Source: JAXGZG01 sp050952065 (GTDB lineage: Bacteria > Bacillota > Sulfobacillia > Fermentithermobacillales > Fermentithermobacillaceae). From it: a stretch of 64,000 bases of DNA. Within the stretch, counting starts at the first letter, position 1, and each line of letters opens with the position of its first letter. The stretch is taken from contig JBMNKF010000007.1 in NCBI GenBank assembly GCA_050952065.1, forward strand, positions 62,001 through 126,000, given 5' to 3'. The position numbers were made by a program, and so were the translations under genes. Under the pieces are notes generated by a model that did no database searches, was not told the DNA's origin, and was given only the letters and a program-made list of their open reading frames with translations. Shown piece after piece: positions 16,951 through 24,908 of this stretch.

Positions 16951-17811
16951 ATGTGGGTTACTTGGACACTGGTAGTCTTGGCGGTTCTCCTGTGGTTTGG
17001 AGTCTCCTGGCTGTCGGCGCTTGTTGAAAAATACTCCCACAGTCTCGAATCGATCTCGGTATTGGCTATCCTAGGCGTGGCTTCCCTATGGTTCGGGAGG
17101 CAAGCTGTTGGGAAACTCGCCCCTGAGTGGACGATGGGCCCTACCCTTGGAGCGTCTTTAGTGATAGGACTTGTGGTGTTTTCCCTTCTTTCGTATGTGG
17201 TGGTCAACCTATGGCTGGCTCTTCTGACTAAGGAATACGACCAGCGTATTGCCTCTTTGGAGGAAGAAGAGGACTCTATACTGCGGACTCTTGAGTCCAT
17301 GCGATGGCAGTCGCTGAGGGCAGGTGCGTCAGAAGGTCCGATGATAAAGGAGACCCCGAAGGTTTCTCCCAAACAGAACGAAGCCGACGTCCTCGCCGAC
17401 TTTGTGGCCCGATGGGAGCAAGAAGGAGGGGCCGCTCGTATTCGGTCTTTGAAAGTATTGGAGTGGAAGGATGAGGTTTCTGCCAAGTCAGAAGATGATC
17501 TGCGGCAGTTCATCAGCCAATTGCGCCAGGTAACCGAGACGGAGACTGACGACATTAGGAAAGAGCAAGCGAGAGTAAGGCTGGCTCTTGCAGAACTTGA
17601 GGCGTTATCCAGGACTCCCGCCAGGCGGGATTCCGAGGAATCGTGGGTGTCAAAGGACGTCAGGGACCAGAGCCCCGCACCTATAGACCTAGATCAGTCA
17701 GCCTTGAGACAGCGCCTCCAAGAGATTAATCGGTGCATCAATGTCGCCAGATCCGAAAAAGCTCTCTTTCTTAGACACAAGGTCTCCTTAAGATGGGGGA
17801 GAAGGCAATGA
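16951..17811 (+). CDS. Unrecognised membrane protein with coiled coil
   Basis: I do not recognise a family. The 286-residue protein has three hydrophobic segments (about residues 3-24, 37-56 and 67-91), then a long cytosolic part that is charged and helical with heptad-like stretches (about 95-125 and 170-220) and a basic C-terminus. No enzyme motif is visible. Its stop overlaps the start of the next gene in an ATGA, so it is translationally coupled to the DUF1257-like gene and heads a five- or six-gene operon with the AAA ATPase. A membrane anchor or adaptor for the ATPase is a reasonable inference, not shown. Confidence 0.6.
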   Translation: MWVTWTLVVLAVLLWFGVSWLSALVEKYSHSLESISVLAILGVASLWFGRQAVGKLAPEWTMGPTLGASLVIGLVVFSLLSYVVVNLWLALLTKEYDQRIASLEEEEDSILRTLESMRWQSLRAGASEGPMIKETPKVSPKQNEADVLADFVARWEQEGGAARIRSLKVLEWKDEVSAKSEDDLRQFISQLRQVTETETDDIRKEQARVRLALAELEALSRTPARRDSEESWVSKDVRDQSPAPIDLDQSALRQRLQEINRCINVARSEKALFLRHKVSLRWGRRQ

Positions 17812-18248
17812 GCCACATGAGTTCATACAAGGCGGACATAAGACTTCAAAGTGCTCTCGAAGAGGGAAGGCCCGTGGAAGAAGACCCGGGGTGGGAGATT
17901 CTTGAAGAGGCGGTGATGACAGCCGCCCAGGAGATGAATCTCGACGTCAGCCACACCATACACGACTACTATGGCCGGGGAATCTTCTGTGATTGGGCTA
18001 TGACCGGACCGGAAATCCCAAGAGGGCTGGGAGTCAGTGTGGACCGGAAGACCGGAGAAGTCACTTTCGTGTGCGACACATATGGAGGGTACGAGAGGAT
18101 TGCGGGTGAGATCAAGGACAGGGTCATCCAAAACTACTCGGCCCTGTGTGTGACCAAGGCTCTGTCGGCACTGAACTACACAGTCGACGTGGATGAAGTA
18201 CAGCATCCTGTTCACGGCAAGAAGGTTATGGTTAGAGGAGTGCTGTGA
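17808..18248 (+). CDS. DUF1257 (Ycf35-like) protein
   Basis: A 146-residue soluble protein resembling DUF1257, the family of chloroplast and cyanobacterial Ycf35. Characteristic segments are a D-Y-Y-G-R-G-x-x-C-D-W stretch near residues 53-63, then a beta-rich region with G-L-G-V-S-V-D-R-K-T-G-E-V-x-F-V-C-D-T-Y-G-G, and a C-terminal I-Q-N-Y-S-A-L-C-V-T-K-A-L region. The family function is unknown. The start is placed at ATG 17808 rather than 17793 because GGGAG lies 7 nt upstream and the ATGA overlaps the previous stop. Neighbouring DUF2997-like and AAA genes reproduce a known but uncharacterised gene association. Confidence 0.72.
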   Translation: MSHMSSYKADIRLQSALEEGRPVEEDPGWEILEEAVMTAAQEMNLDVSHTIHDYYGRGIFCDWAMTGPEIPRGLGVSVDRKTGEVTFVCDTYGGYERIAGEIKDRVIQNYSALCVTKALSALNYTVDVDEVQHPVHGKKVMVRGVL

Positions 18249-18475
18249 TGACCAGAAGAATTGACGTGGAGGTATCCCGGGGTGGCAGAGTGAAAATGGA
18301 GTTCTCAGGCTTTCCCGGGGAAGAGTGCTTTGCCGAAGCGGAGGTCCTGCAAAATGCCCTTAGGGAACTGGGTCTTTGGGCTTTGCCCGTGACGATCACT
18401 CCCAAGACAACAAGGGAGATCGAGTCCGAATTGCCCAGAAAGACTGCGGAAAAGCAGAAGGTGCCCGTATCATGA
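18248..18475 (+). CDS. DUF2997-like small protein
   Basis: A 75-residue protein with the DUF2997 pattern: an N-terminal strand pair (I-D-V-E-V-S-R-G-G-R-V-K-M-E-F), a G-F-P-G-E-E-C segment and an amphipathic helix ending in L-R-E-L-G. The C-terminal 20 residues are a charged tail. It begins at ATG 18248 in a TGATG overlap with the preceding gene, with GGAG 7 nt upstream. DUF2997 genes recur beside DUF1257 and AAA ATPase genes; their function is unknown. The single conserved cysteine before the helix is shared by the next small protein. Confidence 0.65.
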   Translation: MTRRIDVEVSRGGRVKMEFSGFPGEECFAEAEVLQNALRELGLWALPVTITPKTTREIESELPRKTAEKQKVPVS

Positions 18476-18654
18476 CGGCCAATGGAAACGAAGCGAATTC
18501 CCAAGTTGCCAAGTCCTATTTCGAACTGGAGATCAGAGGGGATATCATAAACGTCTACGAAAGAATGGGAGACGGCGCTACATGCCTGCTGGCTAAAGCC
18601 CTAGAAAGGCTGGGGCTCAGACTGAGAGTCCGCGTGAGTTCTCCCTGCGGTTAG
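18472..18654 (+). CDS. Second DUF2997-like small protein
   Basis: A 60-residue protein starting in an ATGA overlap with the previous gene. Its core (F-E-L-E-I-R-G-D-I-I-N-V-Y, then G-A-T-C-L-L-A-K-A-L-E-R-L-G-L) follows the same strand-turn-cysteine-helix order as the preceding DUF2997-like protein, so it looks like a diverged tandem paralogue. It ends with S-S-P-C-G, giving a second cysteine close to the C-terminus. No known function. Overlapping starts on both sides and the maintained pattern argue that it is a real gene despite its size. Confidence 0.55.
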   Translation: MTANGNEANSQVAKSYFELEIRGDIINVYERMGDGATCLLAKALERLGLRLRVRVSSPCG

Positions 18655-18683
18655 GAACTGGGAGAGGGAGGCCCGGGTGTTTG

Positions 18684-20387
18684 ATGAGGTTTCTTGACGA
18701 ATCCTGGATACAGTCTGGTATTCTCAAGCGAAGGGCGAACTACTCGCCTATTCTGTGTTTCGAGACCGTGGATCCCAAGAGGATATATCAACTGAAGTCG
18801 TTCTTGCTGTCTTCGCCTGAATTTTCCCAGACGGAGCACTTCTTCCTGTACGACCCTTGGGAAGGTCTCGGCACGCTTCGAAAAGGTGTGGACGGTCCCC
18901 TCTTTGAGCCATACCGAAAAAGGTCTTTAAGGGATACTCCCCTGACTTCTAGAATACGCCCGGAGGGCGGCATAGAGTTTGGTGCCTTGAAGAGTGTCTT
19001 GAAAGAGGTTGACCCGTTCCTTAAGACTTCTCAGACTGTGTTCCTCCTCCAGAACGTTTCTGACGTGAGAGAAGCCGACACGGGGTTTCAGGCCGCTATG
19101 AGGGCGTGGGCTATCGATCCCAACATCTTGTCCAGAGGTTCCACCGTGATAATCTTGACCTCAGATGCCTCTCGCATCATGGACGATTTTACAAAGGAGT
19201 ATGTTGTTGTCATTGCCATTGACCCATCCACCAGCCAGGAGCGCGAGAGCCTTATCATGTCTGTCGGGAGAGAGTTGGGGGTAAGTCTTGACGAGTCCCG
19301 CTTGGAAAGCGCCGCGGTGGCTCTGTCGGGGCTCAACCTCCATCAAGTAGAGAGCATCCTACTCGAATCGTACCAGCGCGTCAAAGATTTCGAACCTGAC
19401 ATTATGAAAGAGCTCAAGTCAGAATTGGTGAAGCGGTCCGGAGTGCTGGAGGTTAGGGATCCGCAGTTCAGCTTCAAGGATATTGGCGGTTATCACGCCA
19501 TCAAGGATTTCGTCTCGAAGTACATCATAAACGTCCTCAAAAGACCTGAAAAGGCCAGGCGTTTTGGCCTTGGCTTGCCCAAGGGCCTCTTGTTCTTCGG
19601 TCCCCCCGGGACAGGGAAGAGCTTGTTTTCCAACGCTTTGGCAAGCGAAGTCCAGCTCCCGTTCATAAACCTGGTCACAGAAAACATCTATTCCAAGTGG
19701 TTGGGGGAGTCGGGCCAGAACATGAAAAACGCCATAATCATGGCGGAAAAGATGTCCCCGGCTATCGTTTTTGTTGACGAAATTGACAGATTCGGCAAAA
19801 GGACCGGCAGTTCTGCCGGTTCAGCTGAAGAAGAAACCCAGCGCGTGTTCTCGCAGTTCCTGGAGTGGTTGGGGCGACCAGACAGGGAAGCCATCATTGT
19901 TGGAACGACTAATGTGCCAGAGCACCTCGATGAAGCTTTTCTCAGAGCGGGAAGATTCGACTACAAGATCCCCTTTCTATACCCGGGGCCTGAAGCGCGT
20001 CTGGAGATACTTCTTGTGCACCTTGGACTGTCGCCCGGTGGCAGGAGACCTCCGGTGCCTCTGGACATGAAGCCCGAAGATGTGCGCGGGTTCCTGATGG
20101 AGGCAGTTGTGCCCCTCACCAAGAATTTCTCTTGCGCGGAACTGGAAGAGCTGGTGACTAGGGCCAAGAGGATAAGTTTCGACAAAGACAGAGAGCATGT
20201 ATCTGGTGATGATCTAGTAACGGCCGCGACAACTTTTCGGATTGACTATTCGGCCCGCAGGCGAACGGTTGAGACTTGCATGATCCAGGCAAGACACTTT
20301 ACCGATGATCAAACGTTCCTTGATGCTATTGAAGAAGAGAACAAAGTGTATGAGAATGGTGCTACATCTTCTAGAAATGAGGGATGA
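18684..20387 (+). CDS. AAA+ ATPase, Ycf46-like
   Basis: A 567-residue protein with an N-terminal degenerate ATPase-like half (about residues 1-250) and a full AAA+ module (about 255-500). Walker A is G-P-P-G-T-G-K-S near 308-315, Walker B I-V-F-V-D-E-I-D near 367-374, sensor 1 G-T-T-N near 412, and the arginine-finger region is L-R-A-G-R-F-D. The two-half layout matches Ycf46 of algae and cyanobacteria, where it is linked to Ycf35. Ycf46-type ATPases are poorly characterised; remodelling of a protein or complex is the family expectation. Start choice between ATG 18684 and TTG 18681 is open. Four small partners precede it in coupled order. Confidence 0.78.
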   Translation: MRFLDESWIQSGILKRRANYSPILCFETVDPKRIYQLKSFLLSSPEFSQTEHFFLYDPWEGLGTLRKGVDGPLFEPYRKRSLRDTPLTSRIRPEGGIEFGALKSVLKEVDPFLKTSQTVFLLQNVSDVREADTGFQAAMRAWAIDPNILSRGSTVIILTSDASRIMDDFTKEYVVVIAIDPSTSQERESLIMSVGRELGVSLDESRLESAAVALSGLNLHQVESILLESYQRVKDFEPDIMKELKSELVKRSGVLEVRDPQFSFKDIGGYHAIKDFVSKYIINVLKRPEKARRFGLGLPKGLLFFGPPGTGKSLFSNALASEVQLPFINLVTENIYSKWLGESGQNMKNAIIMAEKMSPAIVFVDEIDRFGKRTGSSAGSAEEETQRVFSQFLEWLGRPDREAIIVGTTNVPEHLDEAFLRAGRFDYKIPFLYPGPEARLEILLVHLGLSPGGRRPPVPLDMKPEDVRGFLMEAVVPLTKNFSCAELEELVTRAKRISFDKDREHVSGDDLVTAATTFRIDYSARRRTVETCMIQARHFTDDQTFLDAIEEENKVYENGATSSRNEG

Positions 20388-20390
20388 GGC

Positions 20391-20621
20391 GTGAAGGCTA
20401 AGATAGAAGCTGCGCTCAACCAGATTCGCCCGTCATTACAGGCGGACGGCGGAGACGTCGAACTCGTTGATGTTTCCCAAGATGGCGTAGTCAAGGTCAA
20501 GCTTACCGGGGCTTGTGGAACCTGTCCCTTTGCTACAATGACTCTGAAAGCCGGGATCGAGAGAATCTTGAAAAAGGAGATCCCGGAAGTCAAAGAAGTC
20601 GTGGCGGTAGATCCTACATAA
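20391..20621 (+). CDS. Nfu-type iron-sulfur scaffold (NifU C-terminal domain)
   Basis: A 76-residue single-domain protein matching the NifU C-terminal (Nfu) domain. It contains the N-terminal helix, a Q-A-D-G-G-D-V-E-L-V-D strand and the C-G-T-C motif (C43, C46) that binds a [4Fe-4S] cluster between two subunits for transfer to client proteins. The GTG start lies 3 nt after the AAA gene stop and is preceded by GAGGGATGAGG, so it is co-translated with that operon. The placement hints at, but does not prove, a cofactor-related role for the upstream AAA system. Confidence 0.85.
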   Translation: MKAKIEAALNQIRPSLQADGGDVELVDVSQDGVVKVKLTGACGTCPFATMTLKAGIERILKKEIPEVKEVVAVDPT

Positions 20622-20644
20622 GAAAACCGTCAATCGTAGCGTAG

Positions 20645-20669
20645 GTTCAGGCACCGGGGTGTCCTGAAC
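20645..20669 (+). terminator. Hairpin after the AAA-nfu operon
   Basis: GTTCAGG and CCTGAAC enclose a short CAC/GTG extension with one bulged T. There is no T-tract, so termination strength is uncertain. A second weaker stem, AGGCTC with GAGCCT, follows at about 20694-20722. The rest of the 295-nt gap up to the SPOCS gene shows no gene or recognisable riboswitch. Confidence 0.35.
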
Positions 20670-20915
20670 AGGGAATTCAATAGGGCCTTCGAGGAGGCTC
20701 GTCTTCGGTGGATGAGCCTTCTACATTGATCCCTCGCTTTGATCCTTCGCATACAATTTGCTTGCGTCTAGTGTTCCGATGGCTGCCCGATTGCGGAAAT
20801 GCATGTCCTGATCCGGTTAGCTACAAAGCCGCCCTTCACACCCGAGTAGAGCCTGGCATATAGATGTTCTAGCCAAACGGCATTCTTTGTCTTCAACGAA
20901 AGGAGGGTAATTGCT

Positions 20916-22508
20916 CTGGATACCCTCGAAGTCAAACGCGAAGAACTGCGGCTAGAAGAAGTAGTGGGGGAAGGGACTTCACAAGTAATCGTCAGTGAAG
21001 CCGTAACGGTGCCTGAGGAAAAACCCCCGGTTAGGGCGGTCATTGACTTTGTGGCGAGGACTAGGATAGACAAAGTCACGGTGTTGCCCGGCAAGGTGAT
21101 TGTGGACGGTACGGTGGACTTCGCCATCATCTACGAAGCTACTGTGGAGACTCAGACGGTTCACGTGTTTCATGCGGAGGTCAAGTTCAGTACGTTTGTG
21201 GAGATCCCAGGTGTCGAGCCTGGTATGACTGCGACCCCCACGCTTGCCATTGAGCACGCGGTCTTCCAGGTTAGCCCGGATGGAAGAACAATCACCATCC
21301 GAGCGGTCGCGGCCCTCTCGGTAAGAGTGACTCAGTCGGTGGTTATCGACGTCATAACGGACGTTTCGGGCCTGCCCGGACTCCAGGTCACCAAAGAGGT
21401 TGTGAAGGCTGAAACAGTGCTGGGTGAGGGAGAAGCCCAATACGTGGTACGGGAGAACTTGCAGATTCCCGACGCTAAGCCTGACGCGGCGCGAGTGATA
21501 GACTTCGTGTCGACCATACAGGTGAACTCCACCACAGTTCTGCCCAACAAGATAATAATCAACGGCACCATCAGCCTAAGGGTCATCTACGAAGCGGCCG
21601 TGCCCAGCCAGTCGGTTCACGTGGCTCACTTCACCATCCCCTTCGAAGCGTTTGTGGAAGTCCCGGGAGCGCAGCCGGGGATGGCGGTAATCGCGGCGGC
21701 TCAGGTTGAGTTCATCTCTATCGATGTGAATGCTACTGGTCGAGTGCTTCAGGTGAGGATCATTCTTAAGGTTACGGCAAAGGTCATCCGAGTCCAGAAG
21801 GTCCAGGTTGTGACCAACGTAGCCGGTATAGCAGATTTGGTGCTCTGGAAGGAGCTAATCAGGGTCCAAGAGGTCTTGGGTGAAAACAAATCTCAGGGGA
21901 TCGTTCGAGAGATTGTGGACGTTCCTGACGAGAAGCCATCTGTGGCTATGGTGATTGATTCCAGTTCTTCTCCGGAGGTCAAGAGAGTTATCGTGGCCCC
22001 AGGGAAAGTCATCGTTGATGGCGCCATAGCTCAGAGGATCATCTATGAACCGCTGGATTGCCCGATGCAACAAGTGCATACGCTGCACTTTACGGTTCCT
22101 TTCTCCGAGTTTGTGGTGTTGCCAGAGGCTAAACCCGGCATGGTTGCCAGAGTGGATGTTCAGGTGGAACACGCCAATTTTGAGGTACCGCCTTCGGGAG
22201 ATCCCGTTATGGCCACCAAAATCATCCAGCTCGTAGCAAGAGTGTTTAAGACCAGGGTCATCAATGTAGTGGTCAAGATTCAATTAGGCAAACCGAAACC
22301 CACCTGTACCGGTACAGTCACCGGGAACCTGGTTAACGTCAGGCAAGGTCCCGGAACCACCTATGCAGTTGTTGCCCAAGTCAATGCTGGTACGGTGGTC
22401 GCGGTACTGGAGTTCTCGCCCGATTGGGTTAAGGTAAGACTACCCAACGGAGTGGTGGGATGGATTTCCTCCGCATACTTGCGGCATGACTGCAAGCCGT
22501 TGGGGTAG
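20916..22508 (+). CDS. Triple SPOCS (DUF3794) protein with C-terminal SH3b domain
   Basis: A 530-residue protein made of three SPOCS repeats (about 1-155, 156-305 and 306-460) and one bacterial SH3 domain (about 463-530; N-V-R-Q-G-P-G-T-x-Y then W-V-K-V-R...G-W-I-S-S-A-Y-L). SPOCS domains occur in spore coat and cortex-associated proteins such as SpoVID- and SafA-related families; SH3b domains bind cell-wall peptides. Each repeat opens with an E-x-V-x-G-E-x-x-S/A-Q motif. In the first copy this opening lies upstream of the first in-frame GTG (20964). The only start with a good ribosome-binding site (AAAGGAGGG, ending 8 nt before) is CTG at 20916; ATT 20910 is the alternative. No signal peptide is seen. 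Confidence 0.75.
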   Translation: MDTLEVKREELRLEEVVGEGTSQVIVSEAVTVPEEKPPVRAVIDFVARTRIDKVTVLPGKVIVDGTVDFAIIYEATVETQTVHVFHAEVKFSTFVEIPGVEPGMTATPTLAIEHAVFQVSPDGRTITIRAVAALSVRVTQSVVIDVITDVSGLPGLQVTKEVVKAETVLGEGEAQYVVRENLQIPDAKPDAARVIDFVSTIQVNSTTVLPNKIIINGTISLRVIYEAAVPSQSVHVAHFTIPFEAFVEVPGAQPGMAVIAAAQVEFISIDVNATGRVLQVRIILKVTAKVIRVQKVQVVTNVAGIADLVLWKELIRVQEVLGENKSQGIVREIVDVPDEKPSVAMVIDSSSSPEVKRVIVAPGKVIVDGAIAQRIIYEPLDCPMQQVHTLHFTVPFSEFVVLPEAKPGMVARVDVQVEHANFEVPPSGDPVMATKIIQLVARVFKTRVINVVVKIQLGKPKPTCTGTVTGNLVNVRQGPGTTYAVVAQVNAGTVVAVLEFSPDWVKVRLPNGVVGWISSAYLRHDCKPLG

Positions 22509-22566
22509 TAGAGGCGCCGGGGTAGCAATAGCAAAACTGAGGAAGCGATAGGCAGACTGACTGGAA

Positions 22567-22647
22567 GCCGACCAACGTGGTCGGCTTGGGGCCGGGCGAT
22601 GCCAACAAGGTGTCCCCGGCCTCTGGTGTCTTGCCAGATGACACCAG
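22567..22647. terminator. Pair of hairpins after the SPOCS gene
   Basis: GCCGACCA-ACG-TGGTCGGC (22567-22585) is a perfect 8-bp stem with a 3-nt loop followed by TTGGGG. CTGGTGTC and GACACCAG (22623-22630, 22640-22647) form a second 8-bp stem. They occupy the 312-nt gap before the CAP gene; no coding potential is seen in the gap. Confidence 0.45.
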
Positions 22648-22820
22648 TGACCAGATATTCCGCGCATATGTGACAATATTAGAGAGATCATCCTGCGTCA
22701 ATATCTCAGACTACTCATCCAGACCTATTTGTCCTGCTAGACAGGTTTTTGAAAGGGCTTACGATCATATATTATGTTTATGCACTCTGGTAGTTCGACC
22801 CAGGAAAGGAGAAGCAAGAC

Positions 22821-23633
22821 ATGGGAACCAAAAGAAAGGTAGCACTTACAGCGGTCCTGGTCCTGTCTTTGGTGCTTCTATCAGGAAGTGCCCTGGCCGG
22901 CGGCTATGCGCGGTACATGACGCCGGCTCCCGATGGAGGCACACTCTTCATCTTCACTCGAGGGTCTCGTGGCCTTGACCTCATTATGAGGCTTTTCTAT
23001 GGGTTTGGTGCCTACCCGTGGGACTTCCTCAAGCCTGTCAGGCCAGACACGCCGCCTCTGCCTGCGGATCCAATCGAGGCTCCGGACCCCACTCCGGAGC
23101 CGGAGCCCGCTCCCGAGCCTGATCCGGTCCCAGACCCGGTGCCGGAACCAGAACCTGAACCTGAGCCGGAGCCTGTTCCAGAGCCTGATCCGGAGCCCGA
23201 CACTGAACCCGAGAAACCGGCTTCCGAAGAAGAGCCCTCAACTCCCGGCCTTACTGATATGGAGCAAGGTATGGTGGATCTGGTGAACGAGGAGAGGGCG
23301 AAGGCAGGTCTTAAGCCTTTGGCAGTAGACATGAGATTGGTGGAACTAGCTCGAAAGAAGAGTCAGGATATGATCGACAAAGGATACTTCTCTCACAACT
23401 CGCCTACCTACGGTTCGCCCTTTGACATGATGAAGGCAGCCGGCATTTCGTACCGGATGGCAGGAGAGAACCTGGCAGGGGCGCCCAGTCTCCAATCTGC
23501 TCACAAGGGGCTGATGGAGAGCGAAGGCCACAGACGGAACATACTCAACCCGGCTTTCGACCACATAGGAATAGGCATCATTCAGGGCGGCCCTTATGGC
23601 TACATGTTCACGCAGATGTTTACAGGGCAGTAG
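22821..23633 (+). CDS. Secreted CAP-domain (SCP/PR1-like, YkwD-type) protein
   Basis: A 270-residue exported protein. A signal peptide (about residues 1-26, ending A-L-A-G-G) is followed by a short folded stretch, then a proline-glutamate/aspartate rich linker of about 65 residues, and a C-terminal CAP domain (about 150-270). The CAP domain shows H-N-S-P (around residue 194), A-G-E-N-L-A and S-E-G-H-R-R-N-I-L-N-P, with histidines of the family cavity. CAP proteins of this type occur in Bacillota, often in spores, with undefined activity. AAGGAG lies before the ATG. The acidic-proline linker probably spans the cell wall. Confidence 0.85.
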   Translation: MGTKRKVALTAVLVLSLVLLSGSALAGGYARYMTPAPDGGTLFIFTRGSRGLDLIMRLFYGFGAYPWDFLKPVRPDTPPLPADPIEAPDPTPEPEPAPEPDPVPDPVPEPEPEPEPEPVPEPDPEPDTEPEKPASEEEPSTPGLTDMEQGMVDLVNEERAKAGLKPLAVDMRLVELARKKSQDMIDKGYFSHNSPTYGSPFDMMKAAGISYRMAGENLAGAPSLQSAHKGLMESEGHRRNILNPAFDHIGIGIIQGGPYGYMFTQMFTGQ

Positions 23634-23664
23634 CCTTGGTACCCTGGAATGCAGGAAAAGTTCA

Positions 23665-23693
23665 GAAGAGGTGGGCTTTGGGTCCACCTCTTC
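23665..23693. terminator. Bidirectional terminator hairpin
   Basis: GAAGAGGTGG (23665-23674) and CCACCTCTTC (23684-23693) pair perfectly over 10 bp with a 9-nt loop, between convergent genes. T-tracts are short on both strands. Confidence 0.6.
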
Positions 23694-23701
23694 CTGCCCG
23701 C

Positions 23702-24079
23702 TTAGTCTGTGCCCCGGACATAGTCTCGAAACACCCAGCCGAGTCTGCCGTCGTACAACTGCACTGCTGTCCAGTTGCCCCTCTTCTCTGTGAGGATGAC
23801 AGGGGTACCCTTCTGCAGGACACTGAGCACGTAGGCCTGTGGGCTAGGAGACTCGCGGAAGTTTACATCGTCGTCGGTTATGGTGCCAAATCCTATGAAC
23901 GTGTCTGGCACTTTTCCGCTCTTCAGGAGCTTAAGCGTTTCGATCTCGAATCTTTTCTGCGTTAGAATCCGCTCCAAAAGCTGGCGACCGGTGCCTCCTG
24001 GCAGACGGCCTATCAAGGCGTGGTACTGTTGCCTGGCATCCTCTTCTCTTTCCAGAAGTTCGGCTACAGTCTCATCCAT
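23702..24079 (-). CDS. Small SH3b-domain protein
   Basis: A 125-residue protein with an N-terminal helical hairpin (about residues 1-55; E-R-E-E-D-A-R-Q-Q-Y and Q-K-R-F-E-I-E-T-L, reminiscent of ferritin-like or DUF892-type helices) and a C-terminal bacterial SH3 domain (about 65-125; V-N-F-R-E-S-P-S then W-T-A-V-Q...G-W-V-F-R-D-Y-V). No signal peptide is present, so it may be cytosolic or spore-internal. AAGGAGG lies 8 nt before the ATG. Divergent from the response regulator gene at 24231. Function unknown. Confidence 0.65.
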   Translation of the reverse strand: MDETVAELLEREEDARQQYHALIGRLPGGTGRQLLERILTQKRFEIETLKLLKSGKVPDTFIGFGTITDDDVNFRESPSPQAYVLSVLQKGTPVILTEKRGNWTAVQLYDGRLGWVFRDYVRGTD

Positions 24080-24230
24080 TGTCTTCGCCTCCTTACAGTC
24101 ATCACACTATGCGCCCGATTTAGTAAACATGCCCAAGCTTCCGATTTGGCTTTATGACGCTGGTGGGCTGCTGATACAATCAATGTGACTGGTCACGAGT
24201 CAAAGGTTGAGGCCGGTTGACCGGGGGTGG

Positions 24231-24908
24231 ATGCGTTTGAAGATCTTAGTAGTAGACGATGATCAGGTACTGGTTAAAGGGCTCACTAGGAGCCTGTTGG
24301 CTGTTGGGCACGAGGTTTGGGCATGCTTCGACGGGCAAGAGGCTATGACCAACATTGATTCTCTCAGCCCAGAAATGGTCATCCTGGACGTTATGCTTCC
24401 AGGCAAGGACGGGTTCGCTATATTGCAGGACATTCGCCGGCGCTATCCGGATCTTCCGGTGATCATGCTTACTGCAAGAGCCGAAGACATCGACAAAGTC
24501 CTCGGGTTGGAGATGGGGGCAGACGATTACATCTCTAAGCCATTCAGTGTCAGGGAGCTAGAGGCAAGGCTCAAGGCCTTGGCCAGGCGGCTAGGGCCAA
24601 CAGGGGGTAAAGCGCAGGTTCGTAAGGGTGACCTTCTTCTGGATCTGGATGGACGGCGCGTGTGGAAAAGAGAGCGCGAGGTATACTTGACGCCTAAGGA
24701 GTTTGACGTTCTGGCTTTCTTGGTGAGGAACTCGGGTACTGTCATGACCCGGGAAAAACTGCTTGAACACTGCTGGGGTTATGATTTTTTTGGAGACACC
24801 AGGGCGGTGGACATTCAGGTGTCGAGGCTGAGGGAGAAGATTGAGGACGATCCTCAGAAGCCGACGATTATTCTTACAAGGCGAGGAACGGGCTACTACT
24901 GTGAATAG
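24231..24908 (+). CDS. OmpR/PhoB-family response regulator
   Basis: A 225-residue regulator. The receiver domain has the acidic cluster D9-D10-D11, the phosphoacceptor D53 (I-L-D-V-M-L-P-G), T/S in M-L-T-A-R-A and K in I-S-K-P-F. The C-terminal winged helix (about 130-225) has the typical L-T-P-K-E-F-D-V-L, T-R-E-K-L-L, V-D-I-Q-V-S-R-L-R-E-K-I and R-G-T-G-Y sequence. The start may be ATG 24231 or TTG 24237; GGGGGTGG sits just upstream and is better spaced for the TTG. It overlaps the kinase gene by 8 nt. The 151-nt gap upstream carries a GTGAC-TG-GTCAC half-palindrome at 24185-24196. Confidence 0.9.
   Translation: MRLKILVVDDDQVLVKGLTRSLLAVGHEVWACFDGQEAMTNIDSLSPEMVILDVMLPGKDGFAILQDIRRRYPDLPVIMLTARAEDIDKVLGLEMGADDYISKPFSVRELEARLKALARRLGPTGGKAQVRKGDLLLDLDGRRVWKREREVYLTPKEFDVLAFLVRNSGTVMTREKLLEHCWGYDFFGDTRAVDIQVSRLREKIEDDPQKPTIILTRRGTGYYCE

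Noticed and set aside
16602..17555. Long minus-strand frame of 317 codons
   Set aside because: Antisense of the HypE-like and coiled-coil genes; serine and arginine-rich, with no domain.
23012..23332. Serine-glycine repeat protein on the minus strand
   Set aside because: It is the antisense reading of the proline-glutamate linker of the CAP protein, with no ribosome-binding site.
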